Shown: piece after piece, positions 23,546 through 35,749 of the stretch
Layout of the letters: each line of letters starts with the position of its first letter
Position numbering within the stretch: position 1 is the first letter of the stretch
Assembly: GCA_008360975.2 (NCBI GenBank)
Contig: CM039182.1
Span: 31,421,566 to 31,485,565 of the forward strand
DNA: 64,000 nucleotides
Origin: Lichenostomus cassidix
Lineage: Eukaryota > Chordata > Aves > Passeriformes > Meliphagidae
Reading direction: 5' to 3'
The notes under the pieces: model-generated
The model's input: only the letters and a program-made list of their open reading frames with translations
What the model was told of the DNA's origin: nothing
Databases searched by the model: none
Program-made: the position numbers and the translations under genes

Positions 23546-26500
23546 TTTCAGCACAGGAGCTAAGTTATTGTCCCATACAAGAATGAGTCACCATTCCACT
23601 CTAAAGAAATCCCAGCACGCAAAATGTGTAAGTGGAATTTCCTCCTATACAAAGTAGTATAATGTTACAGAATAAATCAAAGACGAGAAAATTAGGCTTT
23701 CTTTGCTTTTAAACACTAGGATGAGCATCTGGAGGAAAGAAAGTATTGTGGGAATATGTAACTTGACTCAAAGGAAAAGAGTGAAGTTTCCACTTTATGC
23801 ATTCCTATAGTATGCTCACAACATATCACTGGAGCACAAGTATGACTCAAGTGCTTTTTTTTACAAGGAGAAGGATCACATAATTTCACCATTTTGCACT
23901 GCTGGCAAGAGGACGTTTTCCTCCAAAACTCTGGCCACATTAAACAGACTCAACAAAAGGAACAGTAAGTCCTCTTAGAAGTATGTAGCAAATAAAATCA
24001 GTTTTATTCTTATTTTAAAAGTTCTGCAAAAGACTGAAACAAAGCTTTTCCCAGCATGCAAATGATCACAGTCCTATATCTGAGCAGGAGGATCCTTATC
24101 TCTGGGAAACCTTTTCCATTTCAAAAAGATGCCTATGCCTGTTCCATACTGGGGAGGAAAAAAAAAAAAGCATAGGACCTGCAGAAGCCTTTTCTTCTCA
24201 GAAGATAAAGAGGTTGGCTTATGAAGAACAGGTGATCACCTGGGGCTATGCATTCATTCCAGCAGATGAAAAATCAACCATCTGGAATAGGACATTCTCT
24301 TCAGAACATGACAGAACTAGATTCAAGTCCCTGTTCCCTCTGATTCAGACCAGAGACTTGAACTTCAGGTTACCTCCACAGCAAATATGTACCTAACACT
24401 TAATTACTTACTCGTACTCAACAAGGAGGTATAAACTGACAACCTCATTGATAGATTCTTTTTTTTCTTGGCTTGTAATTGAAGACTAAATCCAAATTGC
24501 AAACCCTCATCTTAGCCTGGTACAGGTCTCTCTGTTAATGCTGGCAGATCTAAGAGGTATAAAGAAAAATAGCAAACTCCTGTGCTGACATGCTAAATCC
24601 ATTCTGTTTAAATGACTTGAGACATCTATACCACCTCATAGCTATTCAAACCATTACAGTCTTTGCAAAACTGTGCTGTAGTTGTCATGACCATTTGATC
24701 CACAGCTCCGCAAGAGAGGCAGAATAGCTGCCAAGAGTCAAAAGTGGTAAACCTGCTCCCAAGCTCCCCAATAGATCTGTCCCAGACAGAGCACACACAA
24801 GAAAAGGGATGACGTTTTTAGAAAGTATGCACAGATTTCAGTCACTGACTGTATTCAGACATGATTTGATGTCAATGTTTTAAAGAATACTTCTGCATCA
24901 GAGCCCTGATTACTGACCATCAATCCAACAGTACATCAGCACAATGCCACAGCTCTGTCAAGCTAACAAAAACTGCAGCTCTTGACATGTCCTGACATTA
25001 ATTCTTATCTCCTGCAAGCACCCAGCTGGACACCCTAAAAATACCCCTGGTGTGTCATGGCTGGAATTTCCTTAAGAAATTCCTCGGTCATGAGTAATCT
25101 ATACAACCCATGGCCCTAAATCGTTAATCTTCTGCTGTAAGCCTTTTAACAGCTTCAGCTCAACCACCAACCTGCTTCAATGAGCAAATCATCTGTCTTC
25201 CTAACGAGACCCCTGATTACAAAAGTTAGTACCCAGTAAATTAACAGAACTGTTCTTCAGTATCTGTTGTCCTTCTGAAAACATCCTTGCCTCATATAAT
25301 ATGTCTCTTTCATCTTGAATTAACTCACAGAATCAATACACTCAAACTGTATGTACTTATATACTTTTAAACAGTACGTAATTCTAATTAATATATACAT
25401 TAATCTGTAAAGGGACTACAGGGAGGATTTAGGAAATGTTCCCCTTCCTACTGGTGCAGGGAAGTACTGGAAGAGCCTCTTTTGAAAATTATTGTCAATT
25501 TGTGAACATTTTATTCAGTTGATCTGACCATGAAAATGATTCTATAATCTAAAGAATATTCTCCCCATTTGCTGAGGTGAAAAGCACTTTTACAATTTTA
25601 CTAAGACAATGACACTATAAACAGATGTGATTTTCTTAATGAGTGCAATACTTCATTGAAATAATAACTGGATATACTGTGCAACACGTTTTCACATCTA
25701 TTGTAAAGACATTATTTAATTGAGTTGTAGTTGACTAAAAGGAATTTCAAAAACTATGGTTTAGAGCAAGTATGTCTTGACTGCATCCCAAATGTATGCT
25801 GGAGGAAAAAAAGCTATGATAAATTGCTTCAAATGGCTTTACATACACAGCTTGCTTTCTGTATTATAATTAATGCTAATAATAAGCAAACCTCTCCAAA
25901 AAGCAGGCTCGTTCTATAGCTGAATATTTCAATACATATTTTCCATCTATTTTCTGTCAAAGCAATTTTTTAAAGAAATGAAATATTTAAATTACATTAA
26001 AATACAAATATCCAGTTTCACATTTCCCTAGGCTTATGAGTATGATTTGCATGTAACGATAAAATTAGAACTGCAAGCTTGCATAGTTTTTTTTTACTCT
26101 ACCCCATATTTGATATTAAAATAATTTCTGTGTATTTTAGACAGTCATTTCATTTTATTTATTTATCAATACATTGTAGGAATGCAAAAGCACAGAGAAG
26201 AAGCTTATCTGCCTATTTAGAAGCTTATTTAGTATTATTTACTTTCTACTCATTAGCAACGCTGAAGTTTTAGAAAACCTAACACATACGGTAGGTTCAG
26301 TGCCTTAATTAAGCACCTTATTCTAACACATTAGCAAGTGGGAGTGGGGGAAAACACTGTAATTTAGTTTTTGTTTCTCTGCAAACCATTACAATTAGGG
26401 CACTTTGCAAACACTATATTCACCAGAGAAAGAATTGGCACTGTGTGCTACCAGGGAACACCAGTTCCAATACACCAATCTAACCTGGTCACTGTCAACT

Positions 26501-26684
26501 TCCAGTGTAAAATCAATTAAGCAGCTCACACATAACAGAGACTAAGCACAGAACTTTATAAATCGTAAGAGTTGTTCAAAGTAATTTTTTCATTCAGACC
26601 ATAAATGTGAAAAGAAATGATAGCATACCAGAAAACTAAAAAAAAAAGCAATATGGACTTTCTGATTTAGTACAAATCATCTTT

Positions 26685-26709
26685 TATATATATATATACA
26701 CACATATAT
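26685..26709 (+). repeat. TA/CA dinucleotide repeat
   Basis: A (TA)n run passes into CACACATATAT, a compound dinucleotide microsatellite. Confidence 0.8.
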
Positions 26710-29700
26710 CTCCCAATTTTACACCAGAACACAGCCAAACTAAAGGAATCCCTTCTCCCACACACTATAGTTCCAAACCAAGCTTTCCTCCAGCTGTCAC
26801 ATATTCTCCCTCTTCCAGACCATCTGCTTTTTCTGAGAAAAAAAAAAATCATATTTCTTCTCCTGAACTAGCAACCCAAACCAATCCATGCTTCACCTGT
26901 TTCTTGTGGACCACAGACCTCCAACACCACACCTTAAAGATCACCTTTATCACCAAAAACCTCTTGTGCATCCACACGTCATCCACCTTCTCAGAGTGAG
27001 TCATTAACTTCTGTCCTCAAACTCAGATGAAGATGGTGACTATTTATTTGAATGACAGGAGAGTTTACCAGTCCTCCAGTAATCCATCCAGTCTAGCTCC
27101 CTATCACCCTCATTCATTGTACAGGAAAGAGTTATTGGGGTAGTCAGTACCAAATTCTTCAATCAGGATGAGAACCATTTCTTCTTCACAGGAAAGTACA
27201 AGAATCGTCAAAGCCCAATTATACTACATTTGTATTTGCTCTTAATGCTGGCAATCCATGTGAGGCTGTCCTAATCTGAAGAGATCTGCTCTAGAAACAG
27301 TGGGTAACACCAGAGGAGCCACAACTCTGTTTCCCATTACATGCCTGGGACAAGGCATGGGCTTTTGAGGCTGGGATTTTGGGTGTTTTTCGTATCACTA
27401 GAGGAGAACAAACTAGTGGAGAACTCTGCTTAGGGAAAAAATTTCCCATTGGCCATCTTGGACAGAGCAGCTTTACTTCCAGGCAGGCTGTAAATCTCCC
27501 AGCTTTCAACAGTGACACTGGCCTGGGCCGACAGAAACACACAGCCCTGCAAGCCAGCAGCATTTCTGCTTCGAGCTGAGCTGCCAGGAGGCCAGCCTGG
27601 ATAGCAGGCTCTCCAAGGGCAGGGAGAACAGCCTGGCAGGGTGCTCAGGCATCTCATTTACAGACTGCATGCCATTCCTTTGAGGAAGGCAGATCATCCA
27701 AGAAAGCCCAGTTTGAGCTCCCCAGGAGGGAAAGCTGGTGAAAGCTTTAGTGCAGAGATACTTGCTAAGAAATGTAGGAATTGCACAGAGAATCTCCATT
27801 TTACTCCTGCACTGAGTGCCCACCACCCTGTGTTACTAAGAAAGCAGTGTAAAATAACCTATGCTTTTAAAAACAGAAGAAAAGAAGATGGGCACATTAC
27901 ACACAGTAAGGATACTCCACCCTGAACATGTTGTTCCTCTAACGTTTACAGTGAGCCCAAGGGACTGGGTAATAAGCTGATGCCAATGAATCTGCCATTA
28001 CTTTTGTAGCAGCAGGATGAGATAGGAAAGTCTGAAATCCTGAATCCAAGCAGTAGCACAATTCCTCCTGCTGCTTTTTTCTTTGGAGAAGAGGGGGGAT
28101 ATCTGCCTGGAGCAGTGAACCCTGCCCAGCCACTCAAACCCTGTCACCTGCACGTGCACCGGATCAGCTCTCAGACCACACGGGAGGAAGGGAGGGAGAG
28201 GAAGGGATGGAAGCTCACAGCTTCCTGAACATACGCAAGCCACTGCCCTGCCATGGCAATGTCTGCATTTTTTCCAGTGAAAGTTAGTTACCTGAGTCAG
28301 CTAAACTGAGAAGCTACAACAAACTGTGCCCATGTTCTGTATGCCTTCTTGGTGACTATTCCTAATGGAAACAGTAGTCTAGCTGGGGCTTACCAAACAT
28401 ATCCACTATGAGGACTGTAGGTCTCTCTTAGATCTGGGCATGGGCTGCCTGCACCCACCCTACACCAACCAGCAAAGTGCAGAACAGGGGGAAGAAGCAC
28501 ACCATGATTTATTATTGTCAGCACTAGCTGTAAGTCATTCCCCACCCAGAAATAGGGGCACATGAGGAATGACATGGGTTTCTGCAGTCTCTCAGGCGAC
28601 ATTTCTCTTTGCTGTCGCCTCTAAAAGCATATCCTAAAGGTCTAAATGCATATCCTTGTCTGAGTGCAGTAATTGCTGTGTTATACTGCTCAGGATGGGT
28701 ATGAGCAAATTGCTCAAGCTCCAGCTAAACTGAAGTCACTCATCTCCTAAATAGCAGCAATTGCTAAGTACCATACTTTTCAAAAGGAGAAGAAAAGCTG
28801 AGTGCTTCTTTCCTTTCCATTTTTGGAACTGTACTGTAATCTGTGCAGCTACAGAGCTGCAGCTGATGCCACAGCACCCTTTGCAATGACCAGAGTAAGC
28901 AGCAAAAATAGCCACTGAATTTTTGAGTATCAGTCCCAACATTCCCCCCTCATCTATGCCCAAATATCTGTAATCTTTTTTCCAAATCCTGAAACACAAT
29001 AGAAATCTTCCCTGGTTTAAAATCTTCTTTGCTTAAGCATCTAAACTTTTAACTGTGCTTTGTGGATAGGGTTTGAAGATATACGGAAATTCTGCCAGAC
29101 GTCCATTGCTAGAGGGTCAGCAGAGAAACAATTTAATCTTGGGGAATTAGCCTTGCTAATTGCCCTCCTCCCTTCTGCACACCTACTGATACATTTACAC
29201 ATCTAACTACACCAGAGCAGACCCTATACATTGCCTAACAGAACAGCATGAAGGTCTGAAGTAAGATTTCATCATTCTCTTTTCCTTTCTACAGCCTTAT
29301 TTCAGTGAGAATGAACTTACAGATGAGCTGAAAAGTATTTCTTTTCTAAAGCATGTCTTTTTTCTACTGTCCAGTGAGCTGAAAATTGAATAAATTGCAT
29401 ATACATAATGGCAAGGGACATGAGGACTAGGTGGGATTTTTGTTGTTTCTTTCAGTCATCTTCTGCACCTTTAGATGAATATGCAATCAGAATAGAAATC
29501 TTTACTAGGAGAACAAAATTAGGAGACATTGTGCTATAAGCAAAGCAGTCAAGTTTCAGTGCATTTTCAACCCGGTTATTAACATCTGAATAAGTGCTTT
29601 CAGAAGCAACAGAATGCTGCTTTCTTCAGTGTAACTTTTGATTGAAAACACAATTTAAAAGAAAAAAACACGAACTGCTGAATTCCCTATCCCGACCATT

Positions 29701-30123
29701 CTTTTTAAGACATGCTGAAAAGTTTCAGCCAATACTTGCATCCAAATATACTCCCAATGAAGTAATACTGATAATTTAAAGTAAGCACTTGAAGCACTCA
29801 TATGCCTTATACATTATTTAAACACACCGTAAAACCCAACGATTTGGTAAAAAGCATCCTGAAATCATCTGCTATATCCTATGTGTATAAGATATTAATC
29901 ACAGCAACTAACAGTTAATGACAACATAATAATTTAAGTGTGTTGACAATTATTGACCTGAACGCACTTTAGAGAAATGTAAATGCCAGAGGAGAGCAGC
30001 TACAGCTCCATGACTAATGTGTGCCCTGGATTCTGACCATCAGCTTTGCTATTTCAGTTTTGTGACCTAAATCTCCCTCCTCTACCAGAAAGAAACAAAA
30101 AACCCAAACAAGAAATGTCTTAC

Positions 30124-30249
30124 TTGTTCTGCCTTCTCCAGTGCTTTTCTATCCGCCTGCAAAAACTGGCAGTTCTCTCTCGCCAGCTTTTGGACCAGCT
30201 CGATCCGTCCGATGTCATCTCTTCCCTGAAGCTTGCACAAAACTCCTGC
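30124..30249 (-). CDS. RAPGEF5: RAPGEF5 long-isoform exon, degenerate cyclic-nucleotide domain (C-terminal half)
   Basis: This exon has 126 nt and 42 codons, phase 0 at both borders (acceptor CCCACCCTTAAG|GCAGGAG, donor GAACAA|GTAAGA). GVLCKLQGRDDIGRIELVQ aligns position by position with the EPAC stretch GLVTTLHEGDDFGQLALVN. The product then goes straight to LARENCQFLQADRK, corresponding to EPAC LREDNCHFLRVDK. The intervening EPAC segment DAPRAATII, which carries the phosphate-binding arginine of the cyclic-nucleotide pocket, is absent. The conserved FG-LAL is changed to IG-IEL. The domain should therefore fold only partly and not bind cAMP, in line with the known cAMP-insensitivity of RAPGEF5/Repac. 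The EPAC comparison is from memory. Confidence 0.88.
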
Positions 30250-32382
30250 CTTAAGGGTGGGAGAAAGAGCAAACAGATACTTAAATCCACAGTCCCAGGA
30301 CATGACACTGCCACAAATTTCAACCTTAAGAGAAATGCATCTGTTTTCTCATATTCGCAGTACTTCGGTGCCACTTGCTGAGCACAAACAAGTCACTGCT
30401 TCCCAGGAAACAACCAGAGAGGAACAGAGGCACATCTGAATCTCCAAATGTATCTACTCTGGAGGAAAGAAGGCAGGGCTAACTAAATCAACCGCTCCTC
30501 TGAGTGCAACTATCAGATATGCTGTGTTTTATTTGTTCCTGTCAGCCTGTTTCCTGTTACATAAGAGAACAGGAGCAAGAGGTTAAAAACTCATGGGAAA
30601 GTTAGCCAGGAACAGCCCTGGAAAAAGAATGAAGTGCAACACAAGGCATTCCTAAAAATAACAGGCTACGACTCCCTCTGCTCCCACTCCAACCATTTTT
30701 CACTTATGCAAGACTCAAGAGTTAAAAGACAGTTGTGCCACATTTATTTATTCCGTAAATAACAAATCTATATCTCTTGATTTTGTTTAGGGAAGGAAAC
30801 GATGCTTGCTTTAAAAGCTATGTTAGAACTATTTTTTTTTTTTGCTAATATTCTGGCAGTTACTCAAGCTATGCTGATAGGGTTTTGTCAAAACATTCAG
30901 CACTGGTTGTTTTCTAAAAACAGCAGGTAGATACATATAAAAACATAGATTCATGCTTGCACACAGGCATAGCAGAGACTCACCACAGTTAGCTGATATG
31001 GCCTAAATTGCTCCCTGCAAAGTCAGTGACTGATACCACTGTCCATGATCTGGTCATGGATATAGCCTCTGCATAACTGAGACCCGGGGCAATGATACCA
31101 TGCAGCTTTTATTAGCCCAGATGTTTCCTGATGGGAACAGCATATGCCTTGGGAGGGCCCATCAAGTGGCATAGCTGTGATATGGCTACATGACTTCAAA
31201 GGCAATCTGCAAATAAACATTTTCCCCCCTACCTCCTTCACTGTTTTCTTTCTACTGTTCGTCTCTAGTTTAAATGAGTCAGTACCTGCTCCAAAATTCA
31301 CAACACACCTTGTGAGTCAGCCCCAAAATCTAGGGATGTTCTGACTGCTAACCCACAGTGCCATGCAGGCTTCAATCCTTTCCCCCTGAGGAATTCATGC
31401 CCATGAGAGATGAAGGTGTGAGAGTGCCTACCCAAATCATCCCACACCCTGCTGGTTTGTCCAAGGAAGAGAGAAATGGGGGTTAAAATTTCTTCAGCTG
31501 AAGAAGAAAACAAACCTGCTTTATGAACAAGTACTTCAATGCTGATGGAAAAAAATAGGCTCCACAACCAAGTCCAGAGTAATCCTTATGCAACTCATCT
31601 GAAGAAATTTGTACATGCCTATATTCTTCCACACAGCATGAAGACATCTCCTCACAAGCCTGCATCAGACCCTTCTGCTCTGATGAAGTAAAGGATTTCA
31701 GATACAGCCTGATCCTTGCATGTCCTGTGCTCCTCCTGAGCTCAGCCTCCTGACGAACCCAGCTTTCCAACGTAAGGAGCCTACACACTGGTTTGAAGGT
31801 CAGAAATCCACTGAGAAAATAAGGAATGGCATTGCCTAATCTCAAATTCCTTACATAGTCTATGAGTTTAGTGCCTTATCTTCCAAATCGAGGACACTGG
31901 TTTATAAACCAGTTCTGACACACTCTTATCCCCTGCAGATCAGCAGTAAGATTGATTTTATCAAATTTGGAAGAATTTGGTAAGAGCTGTCCAAACTTGT
32001 TTAATCAATAAAGAGGCTATTTAGGAAGTGGGTTTTTGGGGTTTTTTTTAAACTTTACAGTAGACATTTAAAAATTGTCAGATCACTTGTTTCTTAATAT
32101 TCTCCTTTTTCTCCAGTAGTTTACTCAGAGAATCTAACATTTTGGAGGTCTGATGTCTGCACTTCCAAAACTCTGATGTCTTGGGGACATCAACTAAACC
32201 AAACCTGCTTATTTCATGGCTGCAGGATGCTTCTAGCAGGGTGTTACATCAGTGTAAGGTAGGCTAAGGACAACTTCAAAGTGTTATCGCCTACTAGGAC
32301 TTCAGGACAATAAAGATTTGGAGTCTCTCTGGATCTGGGATCTTAATACTGTGGAGGCACTTTCTGCACCTTCGTGTTGTGT

Positions 32383-32788
32383 TGTCATGGTTTAAGAATG
32401 GCAGTCCCCAGTTTAGTGCTCCCACAGAGACCAAATGAGGCACCACTTACTCAGTCCCCTAACTCTTGCAGGAGGTGGAGAGGAGAATTGGAGGCACAAA
32501 AGGTAAAGATTGTGGGTTGAGATAAAAACAATTTACTGAAAACAGCAATGAGATAAGAAAACAAACAGTAACAGCAACAATAATAATGACAGAAGGTACA
32601 AAGAACAAACAATTCACATGGAAACCCCTCCAGAAATGGCAATACCCAACCACTCCCTCCTCCATGATATCTCTACCTGGAAGAGACTCCCTTTTCCCTA
32701 CTCCCAGCAATGATGTGAGGTGGTATAGAATAACCTCTGGGTCCTGGCTACTGCAAAAACTAATCTTGTCCTAGCCAGAAGCAGGACA
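32383..32788 (-). mobile_element. solo LTR, avian ERVL-like
   Basis: Read on the minus strand the element begins TGTCCTGCTTCTGGCTAGGA and ends TTAAACCATGACA, the characteristic termini of the widespread avian ERVL LTRs. Internally it carries the family's TTGTTTTTATCTCAACCCAC stretch. TG...CA termini are intact. The flanking pentamers are TGTGT and TGTGC, four of five matching, consistent with a decayed 5-bp target duplication. No internal retroviral region is present, so it is a recombined solo LTR, in the same orientation as RAPGEF5. Few CpGs remain, suggesting age. Confidence 0.8.
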
Positions 32789-34334
32789 TGTGCCCAGAGA
32801 AAGCAGATCATGACCTATGAGTGGCATAGGTGGTTACAAGTCCCCGCTGAACAAATATTTATTGATCTTCAGAGTGTGAAGCAAAGAGCAATGGTTAAAA
32901 CCACTTATGTTAAGAAGAGGAAGGGGGACTTCAGCTTTGGGGTAAGAGCTGTAGTTAAGAAGGAAACTATGAACCCTTCACTTTTAGTTCTGATTTCCTC
33001 ACTTATGCTGACTTCCTATTATAATTTTTTCTTCTAAATAATTGTAAGAAAACATCCAGGTCAATTAAATAATTAATTGATGACAGATTTTAAAAATTAG
33101 TTGGAAAGATGTTGACAGTCCCCATTTACTGGTCATTTTCACTTGTCAATATAAATTTAATTTTCAAGCAATACTTTGGAAGCTGTTGGACAAAAGGGTA
33201 AAGGCAAGCCACCCCAATAGCAAAATGCAATTTTGATTTTCGTTTTGTGCAGGCACACACCTTCCAAAACCCTGCATGCAATCTAAGATATTGGTGCTTA
33301 AACCTCTAATGCATGTAGACCAAAAGAGATACAATTACTAACTTATGTGACGTAAGTTGCACAGTTTAACTGGATGATAAAAGAATGCACTTTATAGTGA
33401 GTCTTTATAACCATGCATGGCTCAAAATCACAATAATTAAATGTGTTCATTTGGAATGAAATTTTAAAAAGTTTAATGGGAATGAAAGCAAATTATTCAC
33501 TACCAAGGCTGGAAAAAGGAAGATGCTGACAACATACTTTCTGTTTCAGCATATCCATTGGAAAATATTCCCTCTGCAGAGGTCATAAATTAACATCCTA
33601 GCAAAGACACAGAGGTGAATTAACACATCCCTGGGCAGACAAGATGGGATCTTTTATTTACATCATTTACACTGTTTACAGCATGTTTGCTTTTGAAAAT
33701 CACCATGACAAATTTTTTCCACACTTCTACCACTTTTGCCAACTAACTCAAATGTAAATCAAGCCTCTGTCCCACAGAGCAGTGTTCACCACACCTTTCA
33801 GCTCTATTAAGAGAAGGTTTGGGGTGGTTTGGTTTTCTTTCACTGTACCTGTCTCTTTCTGTGCCTAGTGAAAAAAATCATAATTATTACCAGCCTCACC
33901 TTTGATCAACCTGAAAACTTAAAACCTTATGCCACTGCCTCAAAAGACGGGATCCCTTGCTTAGCTCCAGTCAGATGCACTGTCCCACTAAAGTGAAAAA
34001 AAATCATTTACTCCTTTAAAACAAACTGTATTTGGACTTCACTGGATGTCATTTTTATGGTGCTAACAAACAAATTGCAGCAACCACTGCTTTATTGACA
34101 CTCCGACGCTCGCCCCAGTAGAGCACATGAATGTTTTTGTTAACTGTTCATTTAGTAATTGCGTAATTTTAAATGGGTTTCATATTCTTTCAAATTTTAG
34201 AAGCTGGTTTCCAGTTGGTTAAAAGCTGGGTGAATCAATATCCCAATAATAAATTTTTATGGTCTTTTATAATTAGTTCAGGTGATCTTATTAGCTAACA
34301 GGATCTTTGCACATACATTGTCTATGTCATAAAT

Positions 34335-34595
34335 TGTGGCTAGCACAGTTTTTCCCATGAGAAGTTTTCTTGTGTTTTGTAAATAAAGATAAAGTTTGGA
34401 TGTTTTGGAACAGTGTCCCAGAACTTGGGCAGTGCAGGCCTGGCCAATCAGGCCTGGGGGAAGGCTTCTGACTGACCAATCTGGGTGACTTTTGAGAACT
34501 CTATAAATGTAATGAAATCAAAACAATAAAGGTCATTCCTTCTTGCCACTGAGAACCGATGCATTCATTACTCTGCTAGCTGCTCAACAGCGACA
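34335..34595 (+). mobile_element. short solo LTR with intact 6-bp target duplication
   Basis: This 261-bp element starts TGTGGCTAGC and ends AACAGCGACA. It is flanked on both sides by ATAAAT (34329-34334 and 34596-34601), a perfect 6-bp target-site duplication. Inside are two CCAAT boxes (34444-34448 and 34476-34480), a TATAAA box (34502-34507) and an AATAAA signal (34525-34530), in LTR order on the plus strand. A 6-bp duplication is typical of class II (ERVK/alpha- and beta-like) integrases, and the close TATA-AATAAA spacing implies a very short R region. No internal sequence is present. It is antisense to RAPGEF5. Confidence 0.85.
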
Positions 34596-35672
34596 ATAAA
34601 TGGGAACAAAAATTTTCAAAAAAACTGTAATAACTACAGCAACTAAGTAGAACTGAATACACACTAAATCCTTCCCCTCCACCTCCCTCCCCCACTCTCC
34701 CCCCAAAAAAATCCAACAAAAAACTAGAAAATCAGATTTTTTTGTGCAGTGAGGTGACTGTTTCCCTCTGGGTCCTTTCTTTATCTCTGTAACTCACACC
34801 TGTCTACATGGCTTGTGGCCTTTCAGCTAGGCTTGCTCACAAATATCAGCATAAATCCTGTCCTTCTTGCACACAGCTTTTCTGTTTGGAAAGATGTTAG
34901 GGAGACAAATCAGACACAGGAATTGCAACCTGCATATAGGGGAAGGAGAAAAGGTGGCAACTGGTAGAGAACATAACATTTTGCAAGAGAAATAGAAGGA
35001 GAAAAAAAACAGTCAAGACTGGGAAAAATCAATTTTAAATTAAAAGCAATAATCAGTACCAGTACAATGAGCAATACAGTTACACTTGCACAGCTTGAAC
35101 ACATGAACAGAATGACTGAATGAATTGCAGATTAATCAAAAAGGATTCACAGAATTAAAAAGGGTAAGCAATTCTGCAATAAAATATTCTAAAAGGCAGT
35201 TTAGTTTCTTCTGAGCAATATCAGGAAGTGTGCTTTGGTTGTAAATGAGGGCAGTTAGGGAAAAAAATAAGAAGGTTGTTGCTTGCACTTGAGTGACTAA
35301 TAAGTATCCCTATTTCATTGCATGTCTACTTACAGTGATTAAAATTCAATCAAAATGTCATATACCCTCGCCTCCTAAAACATATCTCATTTTACTTTCA
35401 CATCTGGTATATGCTATGTGTATTATCTAAAAGGAGCAGAAAGATAGCTGAAGAATGCTGTCCAATTGCAACATCATGGGATTAATTCCCAGAGTAATCA
35501 TCAATCTTATTCTAAATAGTCACATAAGATGAGATCCAGCAGACTTTCTCCCTCCTACATGCTCCCTGCACAGAGCATCTAGGAAAATCCATTTCCCAAA
35601 GCTATTGAAAGCAGCTCTTCAACTTGTAGATCTGAAAACATTTCCAAGACTCCATTAATCTTACACATTTAC

Positions 35673-35749
35673 CTGTGCATCAGAGGTATCCTTGAGCTCT
35701 TCTAGTCCTTTTATTTCTTGACTGCTGTTTTCTTCATTTTGACGAATTG
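35673..35749 (-). CDS. RAPGEF5: RAPGEF5 long-isoform exon, remodelled middle of cyclic-nucleotide domain
   Basis: This exon has 77 nt. The acceptor is TTATTTTAG|CAATTCG and the donor GCACAG|GTAAATG. Its two first bases complete an Ala codon begun in the exon ending at 51878, followed by 25 codons (IRQNEENSSQEIKGLEELKD, then TSDAQ), leaving in phase 0. It occupies the place where EPAC has the central beta-strands of its cAMP-binding domain but is shorter, Glu/Gln/Asn-rich and hydrophilic, with only faint similarity (EIKGLEEL against EPAC IIWKGSVNV). It looks like a linker replacing a beta-roll core. Coding status rests on phase fit and splice sites as well as position between two clearly homologous exons. 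Confidence 0.8.

Larger units (their letters stand above)
10786..30123 (-). other. RAPGEF5: RAPGEF5 intron, main part
   Basis: This is the remainder of the intron upstream of the CpG-island exons in transcription order. I found no exon matching the Epac family, and none is needed, since the exon ending at 30124 and the one starting at 3426 agree in phase. The stretch holds pentanucleotide repeats near 12005 and 12884, inverted repeats near 17023-17190 and 18786, a G-rich tract near 21280, an A-rich tract near 21798, a MIR-like remnant near 23393, and an unexplained minus-strand open segment at 21338-21503. The other long frames look like chance. Confidence 0.65.
30250..35672 (-). other. RAPGEF5: RAPGEF5 intron with two solo LTRs
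   Basis: This is the intron between the exons ending at 35673 and starting at 30249. Two solo LTRs (32383-32788 and 34335-34595) are the only recognisable insertions. The rest is AT-rich unique sequence in which I saw no exon, and the flanking exon phases (0/0) agree directly. Confidence 0.75.
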
